Below, one piece after another: positions 24,801 to 36,606 of a DNA stretch of 64,000 nt. The notes beneath the pieces were generated by a model. The model was not told the DNA's origin. It saw nothing but the letters and a program-made list of their open reading frames with translations, and did no database searches. The DNA is taken from positions 20,747,366 through 20,811,365 of the forward strand of contig NC_088777.1 in NCBI RefSeq assembly GCF_954871325.1, given 5' to 3'. The position numbers were made by a program, and so were the translations under genes. Positions within the stretch are counted from its first letter, which is position 1, and the number at the start of each line of letters is the position of its first letter. Source of the DNA: Gordionus sp. m RMFG-2023 (Eukaryota; Nematomorpha; Gordioida; Chordodea; Parachordodidae).

Positions 24801-26160
24801 TAATTAGTAAAAACTTGTTTCTAGATAAGATTGTATTATTAGAGCTAAAAAAGGTAATTCTGTTTCCAAACCTATACAATAAAAATACATAAAGCCTTGC
24901 CGAAATAGAAGTCAGTATAAAATGAAAGGCGAATTAAAAACCCAGGCAAAAATATCACTAGTTTTTTGTATTAACGATTTGAAAAATCTCACAAATCTTC
25001 TCGAGAGTCAACAAAGATTTCAGAAAATGGAATATCATTTTTTAAAACTATTTAATTCCTTAAGTAAGATGCTTAAGTAATTAAATAACGATAAAATTCT
25101 ATATTGAATCTCAATTATTTTAATTATGTGTGATTATTTTGTTTTAAAATACTAAGGATAGTCTTAATGAAATGTTCATAATATAATCTAGGGATGCTCC
25201 TACAAAAATAAATTTATTCAATGAAATGCCTACAATACATATATAATATACACACAAAATTCTTATTCATGTGTTTCAAAATAGTAATCCAGATTCATAA
25301 GCTATATTTAATTTACTTACCTTTTAATAGTTGAATATTCTAATGTTTTAATAGAAATATAAAATTACGATTTAAAAAAATTAATATTTATATGCCCTTT
25401 GTGTGCTAAAAAAAATTGTTTGATTATATAAAATTAGAAATAGGACGAGTTATTTTAACCATTGGCGTCTTAAAATAAATATTATGAAATGATTATTACA
25501 AAAAATCTTTAAAGGAAACATAAAATTTTGTGTTCTCTGCAAATATATCCCCTTATCAATCAAGGTCAAGGACTCTTAAAATTATCTAGCTTTTCTTTAA
25601 AATAATAAAGATAAACTTAAATAATTGCAAATGCAGATTTTCCCTGAATTAACAGATAATACAGAAAAGTCCTGACATTTTAAGATCTTATCACTATACA
25701 AATTAAAACTTTAAGATAAAATTCTCATAATAGAATTTCGACAATTTGACTAACTAAAGTAATGAAATATTTAGACGTACCAGTTCGAATTTCGGGAAAG
25801 CATGAATAATAAAATTTCCTAAATCCTCAATGTGAAAAACTTCAGTATTCTTAAAATATGGATTAAAATTTGAGATAGAATACGAAGATTATCAGTTTAT
25901 ATTGGTTGGTAATTAAAATTTATGTTATAAAAAGTGCTTTATTTTTCTGGCTGATTTTTTTATAAAAAAGATGACTTATTTTTGTTTAATTTTTTTAGGT
26001 CACATATAATTTAAAGAAAAAATAATGAGGTAGAAAATAATCTAATATTTAAACAGCCCCCGCCCTCAATATTTGTATAAACGAGAAAGAAAAAATAAAA
26101 CACTAAGAATTTTTTTGTAAAAAATATTAATGTGAAATAATTATATTGTATTTGCTTCCA
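21890..26160. other. Gene-free A+T-rich stretch
   Basis: No supported gene. Two weakly similar blocks beginning ATTAAAAACGAG and containing AATTATAAATAT occur about 200 bp apart (about 22,712 and 22,913), a probable old tandem duplication; the second covers the 61-codon open frame at 22,810-22,995, which I reject as a gene. Otherwise nothing is seen. Confidence 0.45.
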
Positions 26161-27865
26161 AAACCTGCAGAGGTATCATTTGAATGGCTAGGCCTGGATT
26201 TTTTTTTAAAAAAATTTTCGGCCTCCGGATTTTTTTAAAATATTCATTTATTCTTTATTTTTTATAGCTAATAATGGCTATTTAAAATTTTCGGTTAACC
26301 GGGTATTTTTGGAAAAAAAATTTAGACCCGCAGAGCTTAATCTAATAAAAAAAAATTTTAACTATTAAATTTTTCGGGTTTATCCTATCTTTTTTAGAAA
26401 ATTTTACATATATTAGCACTTTTTATGTCTCTCTAAGAGACTATTTTAAAAAAAAGTATTTACGGAAAAAAAGGGCGAAAAAAAATTAATTATAATTCCA
26501 TTGGCGTGCGCACCAAGCCAAAAAATGCAGATGCCGGATTATATTTTCCCAAAATATTATTGTTAATATAAATTTATATTTGTTAATATTTATTCCTATC
26601 TCATATATATATATATATATTTAATTACATTTATTTATCACATTCATCTACTAAGTTATTTTATCAATTAATTTCGATTTAAAGTTTTCCTTGGCGTAAT
26701 TTACCTATTATTTTCAAATTTTAGTGGCGTAATATTTATCTAAATTTTTAGTCAAATAATAATTATGTCTGAAACTCCTTGTCCAACAGGGAGAAAGAAA
26801 TTGCAAGCTTGTCCAACGAGATCGAGTCTCCGCCATCAAGCAGTAACAGCTTTTATGGAGTTAGAAGAGCCGATTATTAATGCTATTACTGAAATATCAC
26901 AATGGCTTGAAAGAAATATTTCCTCAGAAGTAAGAAAATTATTGGATTCAATACTTATTCCAAATTTATTTTCTCATTAAAATGTATTATTTAATTATAC
27001 AACTGTTTTATGTAATACTTTTCAAAAACATAACATTGACTTGATTAAGAAGATGAGAATAGCGGAGAGCATTTTATTAGAACTCAAGCATATTTTATAT
27101 GTTATTGTTGAGTCAAAAGCAGAGCTATACGTGTTTAATATTTGTCCCCCTCGACTTGCAGCAAGCAAGCTCATCGTCAAAACATTAATATAGGATCAGT
27201 AAAGGAGTATTATAAAACAAATGTCCCCTCTCCCAACCTTTTTCATATGGTGATAGAAAAAAATATAAAAATTTGTTAGATTTTTATCATGAAGATGTTA
27301 AAATATCTTATGATGCCTTATTAGCTGAATAACTATGATTAAAAGATTAACTATGAATGATACAGTCCCAAAAAATGCTATGGATGCTTTGCATTATTTC
27401 AAACACATTTTAGATTATACTCCCAATGTATTAAAATGGTTATATATATAATAGCAGCTCTTTAGTAAACTAATGAGAGAACATTCTCTTTTTAAGAAGA
27501 ATAACAGAGCCTTGCAGAAATATAATTTGCAGGACACGGCCCAGATTTTTTTTAAAATTTTTTCCGGTCCGGGTTTTTTTTAAAAAAAATTTTCAGCCCC
27601 GGCCCGGCTTTTTTGAAAATAAAATTTTCAGGCCCGGCCCGAATTTTTTTAAAATAAATTATATTTATTTTTGATTTTTATAGCTAATTATGGCGATTTC
27701 AAATATTTGGTTTTAAAATATACAGCTCGGCCCGGATATTTTTTCTAAAAAAATTTTCAGGCCCAGCCCGGGTGTTTTTTTTAAAAAAAATTACGGGCCC
27801 GGACCGGGTATATTTAAAAAAATTAAAATACGGTCCGGCTCGGGGGCCGGGCCTGCAAGTCTGTG
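26161..27865. mobile_element. Decayed hAT element related to the GAGACCTGCAGG family
   Basis: The left end (ACCTGCAGAGGTATCAT) matches the inverted right end of the miniature element at 20,319-21,194 (ACCTGCAGAGGTACCAT). The right end, inverted, reads CACAGACTTGCAGGCCCGGCC. GC-rich GGCCCGGCCC blocks occupy about 27,520-27,860, and a transposase fragment lies between. No target duplication is detectable. Alternatively the right-hand GC-rich block (from about 27,506) is a separate miniature element inserted beside a truncated larger one. Confidence 0.5.
26765..26980 (+). pseudogene. hAT transposase fragment (52-kDa-repressor / THAP-associated type)
   Basis: The 71-codon frame contains CPTRSSLRHQAVTAFMELEE and ITEISQWLERNISSEVRKLL. 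These correspond to the conserved CETRW-E-H-AV-F-EL...ITEISQW....TSS..LL core of the hAT-derived 52 kDa repressor-like proteins; the hallmark CETRW has decayed to CPTRS. Downstream, to about 27,200, further family-like residues appear in other frames (for example LLELKHI and CPPR), interrupted by stops. The N-terminal BED/THAP region and the C-terminal dimerisation block are not recognisable. It is a dead fragment, not a host gene. Confidence 0.6.
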
Positions 27866-28531
27866 AAAAACATACCTATGAAATACAACATCTGAAAGTA
27901 GATTGAATGATTTGGATCTTTTGAATATTCATAGGCATTTAACGCCAAGCAAGGATAGATAATTGAAAAATTAGCTCAAAACATACAAAATACAATAATT
28001 CTTAAGAAACTTTTTGGTATTAATTTATATTTTCCAACATTTAAATTTTTTATACTTAATATATTTTAAAAGCACAAAAAATTCAAATTTGAATTTTGGG
28101 TCATTTAAGTGATTCATATCGTGGGTTATATTCACTTTATATTTTATAATTCCCATTTATTTTATAGTTTTTCAATGGCGGTTTATATATTTTTTAATTC
28201 ACATTAGTTTAAAATTGTGTATTAGAAAAGTTATTAGTCCTAATAAATTTATGCTTAGTATTTTTAATTAACAATAATATTTCTTAAAAAATTTTATTAT
28301 CCCCCCCCAGACCAAATTCCTGCGTACCTGTATAATTCTATAAATTACTTATATAAAATCATGTGCGGTGGAATTGAGATGCTGTGATGATCGACATATT
28401 TCGGTGTCTGTTTTATAAATAACTGTCATATTGTCGTTCTCACCATTTTATAGATTTTAAGTATAAATTTGCATATTTCAATAAAAATTATAATTAAATA
28501 CTATGTAAATATTAACATCACAGGTACAATG
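27866..28531. other. Gene-free stretch
   Basis: No coding signal or bounded repeat; an 8-C tract at 28,301-28,308. Confidence 0.4.
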
Positions 28532-28855
28532 TAGAGATCTGCAAAAGTAAGTTAAAAAAAACGGGTTCGGGTTGGGTCTAATATTTTTTTAAATATTCGG
28601 GCCGGATAAATCGGGCTTTGGAAATTTTTTAAATATATCTAAATTTATCAATTTTATGTTGAATATTTTATGTAAAATAAAAATATTTGATTTTATTTAT
28701 AGACGCCATATGACATATATCTTTGATTTTGAGTAAAAATTTAAAAAAAAATTAATTTCTATATTTAAATAAATTCGGGTAGGGCTGGCAAAGTTTTTTT
28801 AAAAAATTTAGGGTTCGTGCCGGGTTTGAAAAATTAGGCCCAATGCAGATCACTA
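28532..28855. mobile_element. Miniature element with TAG(A/T)GATCTGCA ends, copy 1
   Basis: The left end reads TAGAGATCTGCA and the right end, inverted, TAGTGATCTGCA. Inside are GGGTTCGGGTTGGG at the left and GGTTCGTGCCGGG at the right. The centre (about 28,645-28,745: AAATTTATCA, TTATGTTGAAT, AGACGCCATAT, ATATATCTTTGATTTTG) recurs closely at 61,795-61,905, defining a family of at least two. Target duplications are not clear. Confidence 0.6.
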
Positions 28856-29017
28856 ATACATAGTATAATCATCTAAATAAGTGAAACCCCATCCGGCCTA
28901 CGGTTAGGTCAAACCTCTGGAAAATTCTAATTCAATATTTTTTATTTTCCTGTGTTTATTTTTCTTTTTAAATATATCTTTATATCAACTCCGTTAAAGT
29001 TACCTGAAAAATTAGAA

Positions 29018-29930
29018 ACACGAATAAAAGGCCCCTATTTAATTGCTAAAAATTAAAACTGAAATGCTCAGAAAAAAAACCTTAAACTATCAGAATAGAA
29101 TTATTTCTTAATGCTCAGAAAAAAAACTTAATTGCCCAGAAAATATATTAATTGCTGTATAAAACTGAATTCAGATTAAATGATGAATAACTTAGAAAAA
29201 TATATGCAACTCTCAGAAATAGTCACTTGATCAGGTATATTTTACCTCAGTGCTATTATTTTAAGAATTTGTATATGATTATATTTTCAAAAAAAATATT
29301 AACTACTTCCGGTTCCCATGGACTACTCAAAATAAAAATTTAGAAAGTAAGTCTTTTGATTTGTAAATATGGTTTTGGCTAAATAAAAATTGGGTAAATT
29401 AATCATTCAGGAATTTTATACATAATACCCATGTTTGAAAGTCAGAATGCCTCTAAAGACAATGATGAGTGAAGATTACGATGTTATAAGTAGATCTTTA
29501 TATTAGCTTTTACAAGATGTCAATATGAAATATTATGTTAGATGTTTTTAGTTGATCTACACCCTGAATAATAGTTATGATTATTCATATAATAGATTGA
29601 TCCTTTTCGAGATATTATGCTGGAAACTTATTAACCCTATCGCACATAAATTAATAAAACTCAACAATTCATTTGAATAGCTTAATTTGAAAATGGCATA
29701 CTTTATAGCAAAAATTTCTGAGCGATTTAGTATTTCTTCTAAGAAATTCAATAAAAAAAATTATGAGAGAAATTTTAAGAAAAGTATCTGAGAAATTCAG
29801 TACAAATCTTTGCTTTACGAATTTTTTAAGTATGAGCCATTAAATAAAAAAAATCTGAGCCGAATTTTTTAATTATGAGACATTAAATAAAAAAAATCTG
29901 AGCGTTAGTTTTTATTCCGTGCAGAATAAT
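29018..29930. mobile_element. Small foldback-like structure with CTCAGAAA repeats
   Basis: The left part (29,018-29,215) has several AATTGCTCAGAAAAA-type units on the plus strand. The right part (29,715-29,930) has their complements (TCTGAGC, TCTGAGAAATTCAG, AAAAAAATCTGAGC). Outer ends CACGAATAAAA and, inverted, CACGGAATAAAA match. The organisation, with inverted arms built of short degenerate tandem units, is the same principle as the 13-17.5-kb element but the sequence is unrelated. No coding content and no clear target duplication. Confidence 0.5.
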
Positions 29931-30337
29931 ATAAGTCATTCTAAAATTTTGCCAATGTTTTATGTTGTATTAGGGCTTAGAGTTCCTTAGCCAGTATAGT
30001 AGCGAGTAGAAAGGAAAAAATTATTAGCAACAAAATTTTGACCATAGTATAAAGAAAAAAATTATTATTAGCAAAATAAGAAAAAATTGCTAAAATTATC
30101 ATCATGTCAGAATAATATAGAAGAACTAAATATCTACTTGCACTAATATTTTGTGCTTGACAAATAATTATTGATTCCTCACTCAATTTTTCGAACCACA
30201 AAAAAAAAGTTATAAGAAATGTAAACTATTTATATATAACGTTTTAACCTAGATTGAGTTAAGCTTTTGGAAACACTAATTCTAAATTTTAAACCAAACT
30301 ATTAAGTTGCTTAATTAGTACAGTTAATTAGGTCCGT

Positions 30338-31925
30338 GAAGTTGGCGGAACGATGTGAGGATCAATTAACAAAACCTATGCCAATATTTAGAGTCTTAAT
30401 TGATCTTCAAACCAAACATAAGCGGAATCAATGTTTAATGAGTTATAAGCAAAATAAGGAAAGTGTGAAATTTTGAAGCTGGCGGAACGATTTGAGGATC
30501 AATTACCGAAACCTATACCATTGTGTAGCCCGTTAATTGATCCTAATTGATCTTCTATCCGGAAAGCAGCGTAATAAACCTTTCATGAGTTATGAGCAAA
30601 ATAAGAAAGTGTTGGCACTTTGCCAAAACCGAAAAAAAAAGATCATGATCTGAAACTTGGCAAATAATGTAGTATTTTGTGTGTACATTAATAATCTGCA
30701 AACCGCGTATCCGTATCACTAATCGTAACCGAGTTATAACGGTTTTAAAAACGTGAAGTTAGCGTAATTTTTTTTAAAAGTGAGGATCAATTACCGAAAT
30801 TTATGCCAAAGTGTAGAGCGTTAATTGATCCTCCAGAATCTTTAAGCCGCATACCAGCGGAATAAACCGTTCGTGAGTTATAAGCAAAATAGAAAGGTTT
30901 TGGCATTTTGCCAAAATTTAAAATTCGAGCAATCATTTTTTAGTTAAAGCCAATATTTAGTGTCTTAATTGATCCTCCGAATTCTTCAAACGGAATGTCA
31001 AAAAAATTAAAGGAAAGATAGATATCATCAAAATAAAGAAAGTGTAAATTTTGACTGGCGGAACGACTTGAAGATCAATTATCGAAACCTATACCGTTGT
31101 GTAGGCCGTTAATTGATCCTAATTGATCTTCTATCCGGAAAACAGCGGAATAAACCGTTCATGAGTTATGGGCAAAATAAAAAAGTGTTGGCACTCTGCC
31201 AAAACCGAAAATAAATAAGATCATAATTTGAAACTTGGCAATTATGTAGTATTCAATATGTACATTAATAATCTGCAAACCGCGTATCCGTATCATTATC
31301 GTAACCGAGTTATAACCGTTTTAAAAACGTGAAGTTGACGGAATTATTTAAGCTGGCGGAACGACTTGACGATCTATTACCGAAACCTATACCATTGTGT
31401 AGCCCGTTAATTGATCCTAATTGATCTTCTATCTGGGAAGCAACGGAATAAGCCGTTCGTGAGTTATGGGCAAAACAAAAAAGTGTTGGCACTTTTCCAA
31501 AACCGAAAATAAATAAGATCATAATCTAAAACTTGGCAATTATTGAGTATTCAATATGTACATTAAGAATCTGCAAACCACGTATCCGTATCACTAACCG
31601 TGACCGAGTTATAACGGTTTTAAAAACGTGAAGTTAGCGGAATTTTTTTTAAAAATTGAGGATCAATTACCGAAAATTATGCCAAAGTGTAGAGCGTTCA
31701 TTGATCCTCCAGAATCTTTAAACCGCATACCAGCAGAATAAACCGTTCGTGAGTTATGGGCAAAATAAAAAAATGTTGGCACTTTGCCAAAACCGAAAAT
31801 AAATAAGTTCATAATCTGAAACTTGGCAATTATGTAGTATTCAATATGTACATTAATAATCCAAACCGCGTATCCGTATCACTAACCGTAACCAAGTTAT
31901 AACCGTTTTAAAAACGTGATTAATT
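30338..31925 (+). repeat. Satellite-like tandem array, about 290-bp monomers
   Basis: Monomers open with a GGCGGAACGA or GTTAGCGGAATT variant followed by GATCAATTACCGAAACC. They continue through GTTAATTGATCCT, GAGTTATGGGCAAAATAAAA, GTTGGCACTTTGCC and AACTTGGCAATTATGTAGT, and close with ACCGAGTTATAACGGTTTT and AAAAACGTGA. Starts are at about 30,338 (partial), 30,475, 30,752, 31,051, 31,345 and 31,630. Two monomer subtypes alternate: those with GGCGGAACGACTTGA and those with GCGGAATTTTTTTTAAAA. This suggests a higher-order dimer of about 575-580 bp. No protein is encoded. Confidence 0.85.
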
Positions 31926-33260
31926 GATTGAATTTGTTGTTACTTAAAAAAGAGAAATAACTATTAAAAAATGCCAAAATTGCCATCTCACAGAGTATAA
32001 ATCTAAATATCAGTTTGCATTAATTAGTTTTATACTCACTAATCCCTCATTAATCAAGTACAAAAATATACTAAATTATACAAATAATAAATATGATGCC
32101 ACGCTTTAAGATTGAGATATCAGCCAAACTTTTGAAGCGTAAACTCGGTAGTCAATAATTAGTGTATATTTAGTAAATTTTAGGGCCAATTCCGTTTTGT
32201 GGGCAGATTAAAGAAAAACGCATTATTGGTAAAATAAAAAAATATCAGAACAAAAATTGTAGGTCCCTAATCATGAATTTGATTCATAGTAGAGGTTTAT
32301 AAAATTGTTAAAACAAATCATTTATAGCGCATCTTTTTATTTTAAAAGACCCGACTATGCCAAAATTCTAGCTTATATATAGTATTAACCCTGTGAATTT
32401 CAGACAACTAATAATAATTTATATTAATTTTAAATAGATTTATCGTTGTCAGGTAAGTGCGATATATCATGTTATATCATATAGCATAAAAAAAATTACG
32501 CTGCTTGCTTATTAAGTTAAAATTTATATGAAATATATACAATATTTCCTGAGATGCTGATGTCAAATATCGGTAAATACATACCACTTTATTTTCCAAG
32601 TTATATTCCTTAAGTACAAAACATCAATAGGTCAATACTTCCATTTTAACCGATACAAGTGGCCGATAAACAAAATAATCTTATTTTTTAAGTCAGGAAT
32701 TTATAAAAAAATTGTCTAAACAGGCAAAAAGAATGCACAATATTTCACTCTTAAATAATAACCATCATAAAACTGATACTAATAATAAGGAAAACGTTGT
32801 TAATTCTCTTCTAAAATTTTGTTGCAAAATTAACTTTATGATTATGAATAACAAACCAGCAGGGAAATAAATTAGACTGCAAGCTTTATTAAATTTAAAA
32901 AATTTTTTTGAATATTTAAATCAATTTTCTTTTTGTTTGTAATTTAAATTTTATTAGTCTCTTATTTTTAACTTAAAACATTTTTAATTTCTCTATTTTA
33001 AAATATTTTATATATAAATTATAATTGCTGAATTCTATTTAAACTGATTTTATATACCAAGTTAATCATGAAATAAATTTTTTAATATAATAAATTCTTA
33101 TAAAAAAATCATTTTAATTTAGTATTGTTTAAGTTTATGAAATAATCTCTATAATCACTTCAATTTAAATAAACACCATTATTGTGATAAAAAAATTAAA
33201 TCATATAGACACCTAAATAATCTATTGTTCGTTCCAGTAGTTACAAACTCCTGTGGATCA
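31926..33260. other. Gene-free A+T-rich stretch
   Basis: No coding signal or bounded repeat recognised. Confidence 0.45.
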
Positions 33261-33934
33261 TTTGGACCCAGGGTTGCCCTCCCCCATCAGCGGGAGACTC
33301 CCGCAATTTTTTAGTTTACACGCAGACATCTATCTCCCAAACTATCTCAAGTAGAAATCTCCCGCAAAAATCTACCGCAACTTTTTAATTTCGCCCTTTT
33401 TTTTAGTATTTTAACGTTTTTATATAAATAAAATTTTGAAATAAATTTTAAATATTTATTCGAAAAACATGTCTAGTTTGTAAATTTCTTTCTATCCTGT
33501 TTTATTTTTATCCAATAATAAATAAACATCATTTCATTCATATACAGGGGAGTGTATCAACATCGATTGCAATACAAAAATATTCTCAAAAATAATAAAT
33601 AATACAGATGCTACAGTTGCGGAAATCGTATACACCTATCATGTAGTTCAACATTCACAGAATAAGGGAAATTTTAAAACATTTCCCTTGATCCTTCGCT
33701 ATTTCAACAAGAATAAGAACATTTCAATAAAACAAACTTTTTTCCTCGGATAGTGAAAAATCCAACGATGTAGCTAACCACATAATGGTAAATATAGCTG
33801 ATTCAGGGTTATCAATGATTTGCATGTCAGCTTTCTGCGCTGATAATGCCTCTGTAAATTTTGGCCAAAACATGAATTAATACCAATTGGCTGTATATGC
33901 CATATACTACATTATTCTTGCAAGAAGGCAATGA

Positions 33935-34153
33935 ATGTACTATCTGTCGGATGTCGAAATAATTGTGATAAAATGTTTTAACGAATTTAGTTCATCAACT
34001 AAAAGAGTTAATGAATTAAAAGAGTTGGTGAAGTGGTCTGACTTGGAATGGTGTGAGTTGTTGCGATATGTACCTATCAGGCGGTTATCATTAATACCTG
34101 CCATCGATAGAATTAAAATTTTACGAACCCTTAAAAAAATATTTCCTAAATAA
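33935..34153 (+). pseudogene. hAT transposase, middle fragment
   Basis: The frame reads DVEIIVIKCFNEFSSSTKRV, ELKELVKW, LEWCELLRYVPIRRLSLIPA and IDRI. This matches the ZMYM6/FAM200-like hAT pattern IKVYSYFS-S-KR-EELK...LRHVPTRWLSLLPAIDR; the usual TRW appears as IRR. The fragment is separated from the C-terminal piece by stop codons and a frame change. A partial inverted duplicate of the same region lies at 35,120-35,780. Confidence 0.75.
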
Positions 34154-34261
34154 AAATTTTAAAAGCTGTCCTAAAATTTTTAAAAAATTGATGAAATGTC
34201 AAAAGCTTATTTGGGATAAGTTTCATATGTAGGAAATCTACTTCATGCAGTTAATATTCAG

Positions 34262-34918
34262 TTGCAATCAGAATATTCTATATTAAAAAAGATTCACAAA
34301 ATCACGCTACAGCTCTGTTCATCTCTACAATTAAAAATTGATAATAAATTTTATGGCGCTATTGCTAAAAATATTATATTAAAATGTGCAAATAATACTT
34401 TAATTAATATATTTTTAAATGAAGCAGATATTTTTATTAAGACAATTTCAGAATATTTACAATCAAAATTTGATTTTAATAACTCTATTTACAAATGTAT
34501 AAATATTATGACCTTGGGACAGAAACCATCAATTGATGGTTTTTATAATTTAATAAATATGTTAAAAATACCGATAGACATTGATGTCTTATTTGAGGAG
34601 ATTGTAATTCTCTTTATTTTTTATGATTCGCCAAAATACTTAAAGTTAGATGGTCTAGAAGCAAAGGAGAAATGGGTAGAATTCTCTCGTAATAACGATA
34701 AATCCCCATGCTTGGGAAAAATATGCGAGTATGCCTTCTCCTTACCTCATTCTAATGCCTCATCCAAGCGCATTTTTAGCCTGATGAGGACTGCCTGGAA
34801 AAAGGAGAGAAATCGGGTTGATTTAACAACATTAGAGGCCGAGCTAAGGTTAAACAAATATATAATATGTCATGCCAGGAATTTTATAAATATTTCAATA
34901 AAGACGGTAAATATTTAG
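34262..34918 (+). pseudogene. hAT transposase, C-terminal dimerisation domain
   Basis: A 218-codon frame ends with the hAT dimerisation signature: LPHSNASSKRIFSLMRTAWK at residues of about 162-181, followed by KERNRVDLTTLEAELRL. Upstream residues (KWVEFSRNN, CLGKICEYAF) fit the usual lead-in to this domain. It is the best preserved part of the transposase. It is in the same orientation as the fragment at 33,935 and probably derives from the same original gene. The natural start of the protein is not here, so the piece on its own would lack catalytic DDE residues. Confidence 0.85.
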
Positions 34919-35119
34919 TTCTATTATTTTAATCTCAAATAAAATATAATTAAATTTTAGCAATGGCACCATAAAATTTATTGTCAATTTTTAACTGTAA
35001 AGATGAACACATCTGCAGCATAATTTTGTGAATCTTTGTTAAGATTCATGCAATTACACATTAACAGCATGTAGTAGATTTTCTACATGTGAAATCATTA
35101 CTAAATATACCTCTGCCAT

Positions 35120-35780
35120 TCATTATTGAAAAAAATTTTCAATAGGACAGCCACAGCCTTTATAATCTTTATTTAAGAAATATTTTTTTAAAGGTTTATA
35201 AAATTTTAAAATTCTATCGATGGCGGGTATTAGTAACATATCGCAACCAACATTGTGGTGACTTAATTCTGTAAATACTTCTGTTTTTACCAAATTCACT
35301 GAGGCATTATCAGATCAGAAAGCTGACATGCAATTTATTGATAATCTCGAATCTGCTATATTTACGATTATGGTTTGCTATGTCTTTAGATTTTTAACTA
35401 TTTTGAGGGGAAAAAAATTAATAGTTTTATTGAAACGACCTTAATTTTGTTGAAATAGCGGAGGACTTATTAGATACATCTGTTAGAATTGCATATGTAT
35501 GCCCATCTTTCAAATCGTCAAGAATTGACCTCCTGGATTTAGGTCCTAAAATATTGATGAATAGCCTTGCTCATTTTTGTTCTACAAGTATAGTTTTCAT
35601 TTATATTAGAGTCGTTAAATATTATGGGGAAAAGATTCTACCAACATTGTAATGTGATAAGTATCTCTGTGAATGTTGTACTACAAGATAAGTGATTACA
35701 ATTGCCGCAACTGTAGTTGCATCTGTATTGTTTCCTATTTTTGGAGTACCTTATTATGTATTTAAATGTGATAAGTGATA
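35120..35780 (-). repeat. Inverted partial duplicate of 33,550-34,260
   Basis: Read on the minus strand, this stretch repeats the left part of the element in order. It has the TTGCGGCAATTG/ACAACATTCACAGA block, then GCATGTCAGCTTTCTG with TGATAATGCCTC, and then GCCATCGATAGAATTTTAAA. It is missing most of the segment equivalent to 33,935-34,090, so LIPAIDRI-encoding sequence directly follows the earlier block. The two arms differ by many substitutions. Confidence 0.75.
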
Positions 35781-36061
35781 ATTAAGCGCTTATCCTTATA
35801 ATGTTATACACACACGGTAGATTTCCCGCATAAAATATATTTTTAATTGTAAAATTAAAATCGTTTTTTTTTTATAAAATTTTATCTTGTTTATATTATA
35901 TTTAAAAAAGATCTTTGGTTTTTATTTTATAAATTATTATATTAAGATCGTTGGTTTTTGGTTAATGATGCTTACTACCAAGTGAATGTATGGAAATATT
36001 CTAAATACTAACATAATTTGCTAAATACCGACCAAAATTTATTAAAATGTAATAAGACTTA

Positions 36062-36235
36062 TTATTTAATATATTAATATGGAATCACGTGGTCGAGTCC
36101 GGCCTCCTATATATCATACTCCCAAGGATGAAACCACCAAGTTTGAATAAGAAAAAAAATATAATTATTATCGGGATTCGAACCCGTGACCATGGGATGA
36201 GTAAGCGAAGCTGTAACCGACTAGGCCATAGTGGC
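36062..36235 (-). mobile_element. tRNA-derived SINE
   Basis: On the minus strand the unit begins GCCACTATGGCCTAGTCGG. It carries an A box (TGGCCTAGTCGG, 36,217-36,228) and a consensus B box (GGTTCGAATCC, 36,174-36,184), about 40 bp apart as in RNA polymerase III type 2 promoters. The 3' side is not a tRNA: no pairing acceptor stem follows, and instead an AT-rich stretch leads into about 80 bp ending near CACGTGATTCC. The 3' limit and target duplication are unclear. It sits inside the hAT element, hence younger than it or carried with it. Confidence 0.7.
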
Positions 36236-36606
36236 TTTCCAAAAATTACGATTTTTCAAATATATATTATAAATATATTTGGTAGTTCCTATCCAAATGA
36301 AAAATAACAAAATTCAAATTTGATAGATAACCTTGGTTTTTTTTATAAATTATTATATTTTAATAAATCAAGATGTTATTTTATTTTGAAAAATAGTTAC
36401 TGACTTTGTATTTATATAAATTAATTAAAAAAATAATAGGCGGATAATTAAGTCAATTCAAAATCTCGGCCGAAGGCCGGCACGGCCCGCAAAAAAAGTT
36501 TTTTTAGCAATTTTTATATTTATACCGCAATTTTCATATTTCTACCGCATAATACCAAATTTCTCCCGCAATTTGAAAATTTTGACCTGGCAACTCTGTT
36601 TGGACC

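Larger units (their letters stand above)
33269..36598 (+). mobile_element. hAT element, 3.33 kb, with perfect 8-bp target duplication
   Basis: Identical TTTGGACC lies at 33,261-33,268 and 36,599-36,606. The ends are inverted repeats CAGGGTTGCC and, inverted from the right, CAGAGTTGCC. Subterminal CTCCCGCAA / CTACCGCAA words occur in both orientations near the ends (33,290-33,390 and 36,510-36,570). Inside are two plus-strand transposase fragments, an inverted partial duplicate of the upstream transposase region (35,120-35,780), and a tRNA-derived SINE near the right end. Ends and the dimerisation motif place it firmly in hAT. The enzyme is dead; the intact target duplication argues that the insertion itself is not very old. 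Confidence 0.9.

Noticed and set aside
30338-31925. Coding sequence in the satellite-like array (for example 31,310-31,522 minus)
   Set aside because: The frame is not maintained between monomers, so it is not a repeated protein.
36172-36235. Intact tRNA gene
   Set aside because: A and B boxes are present but the 3' half cannot form an acceptor stem; it continues into non-tRNA sequence, so it is a SINE head.
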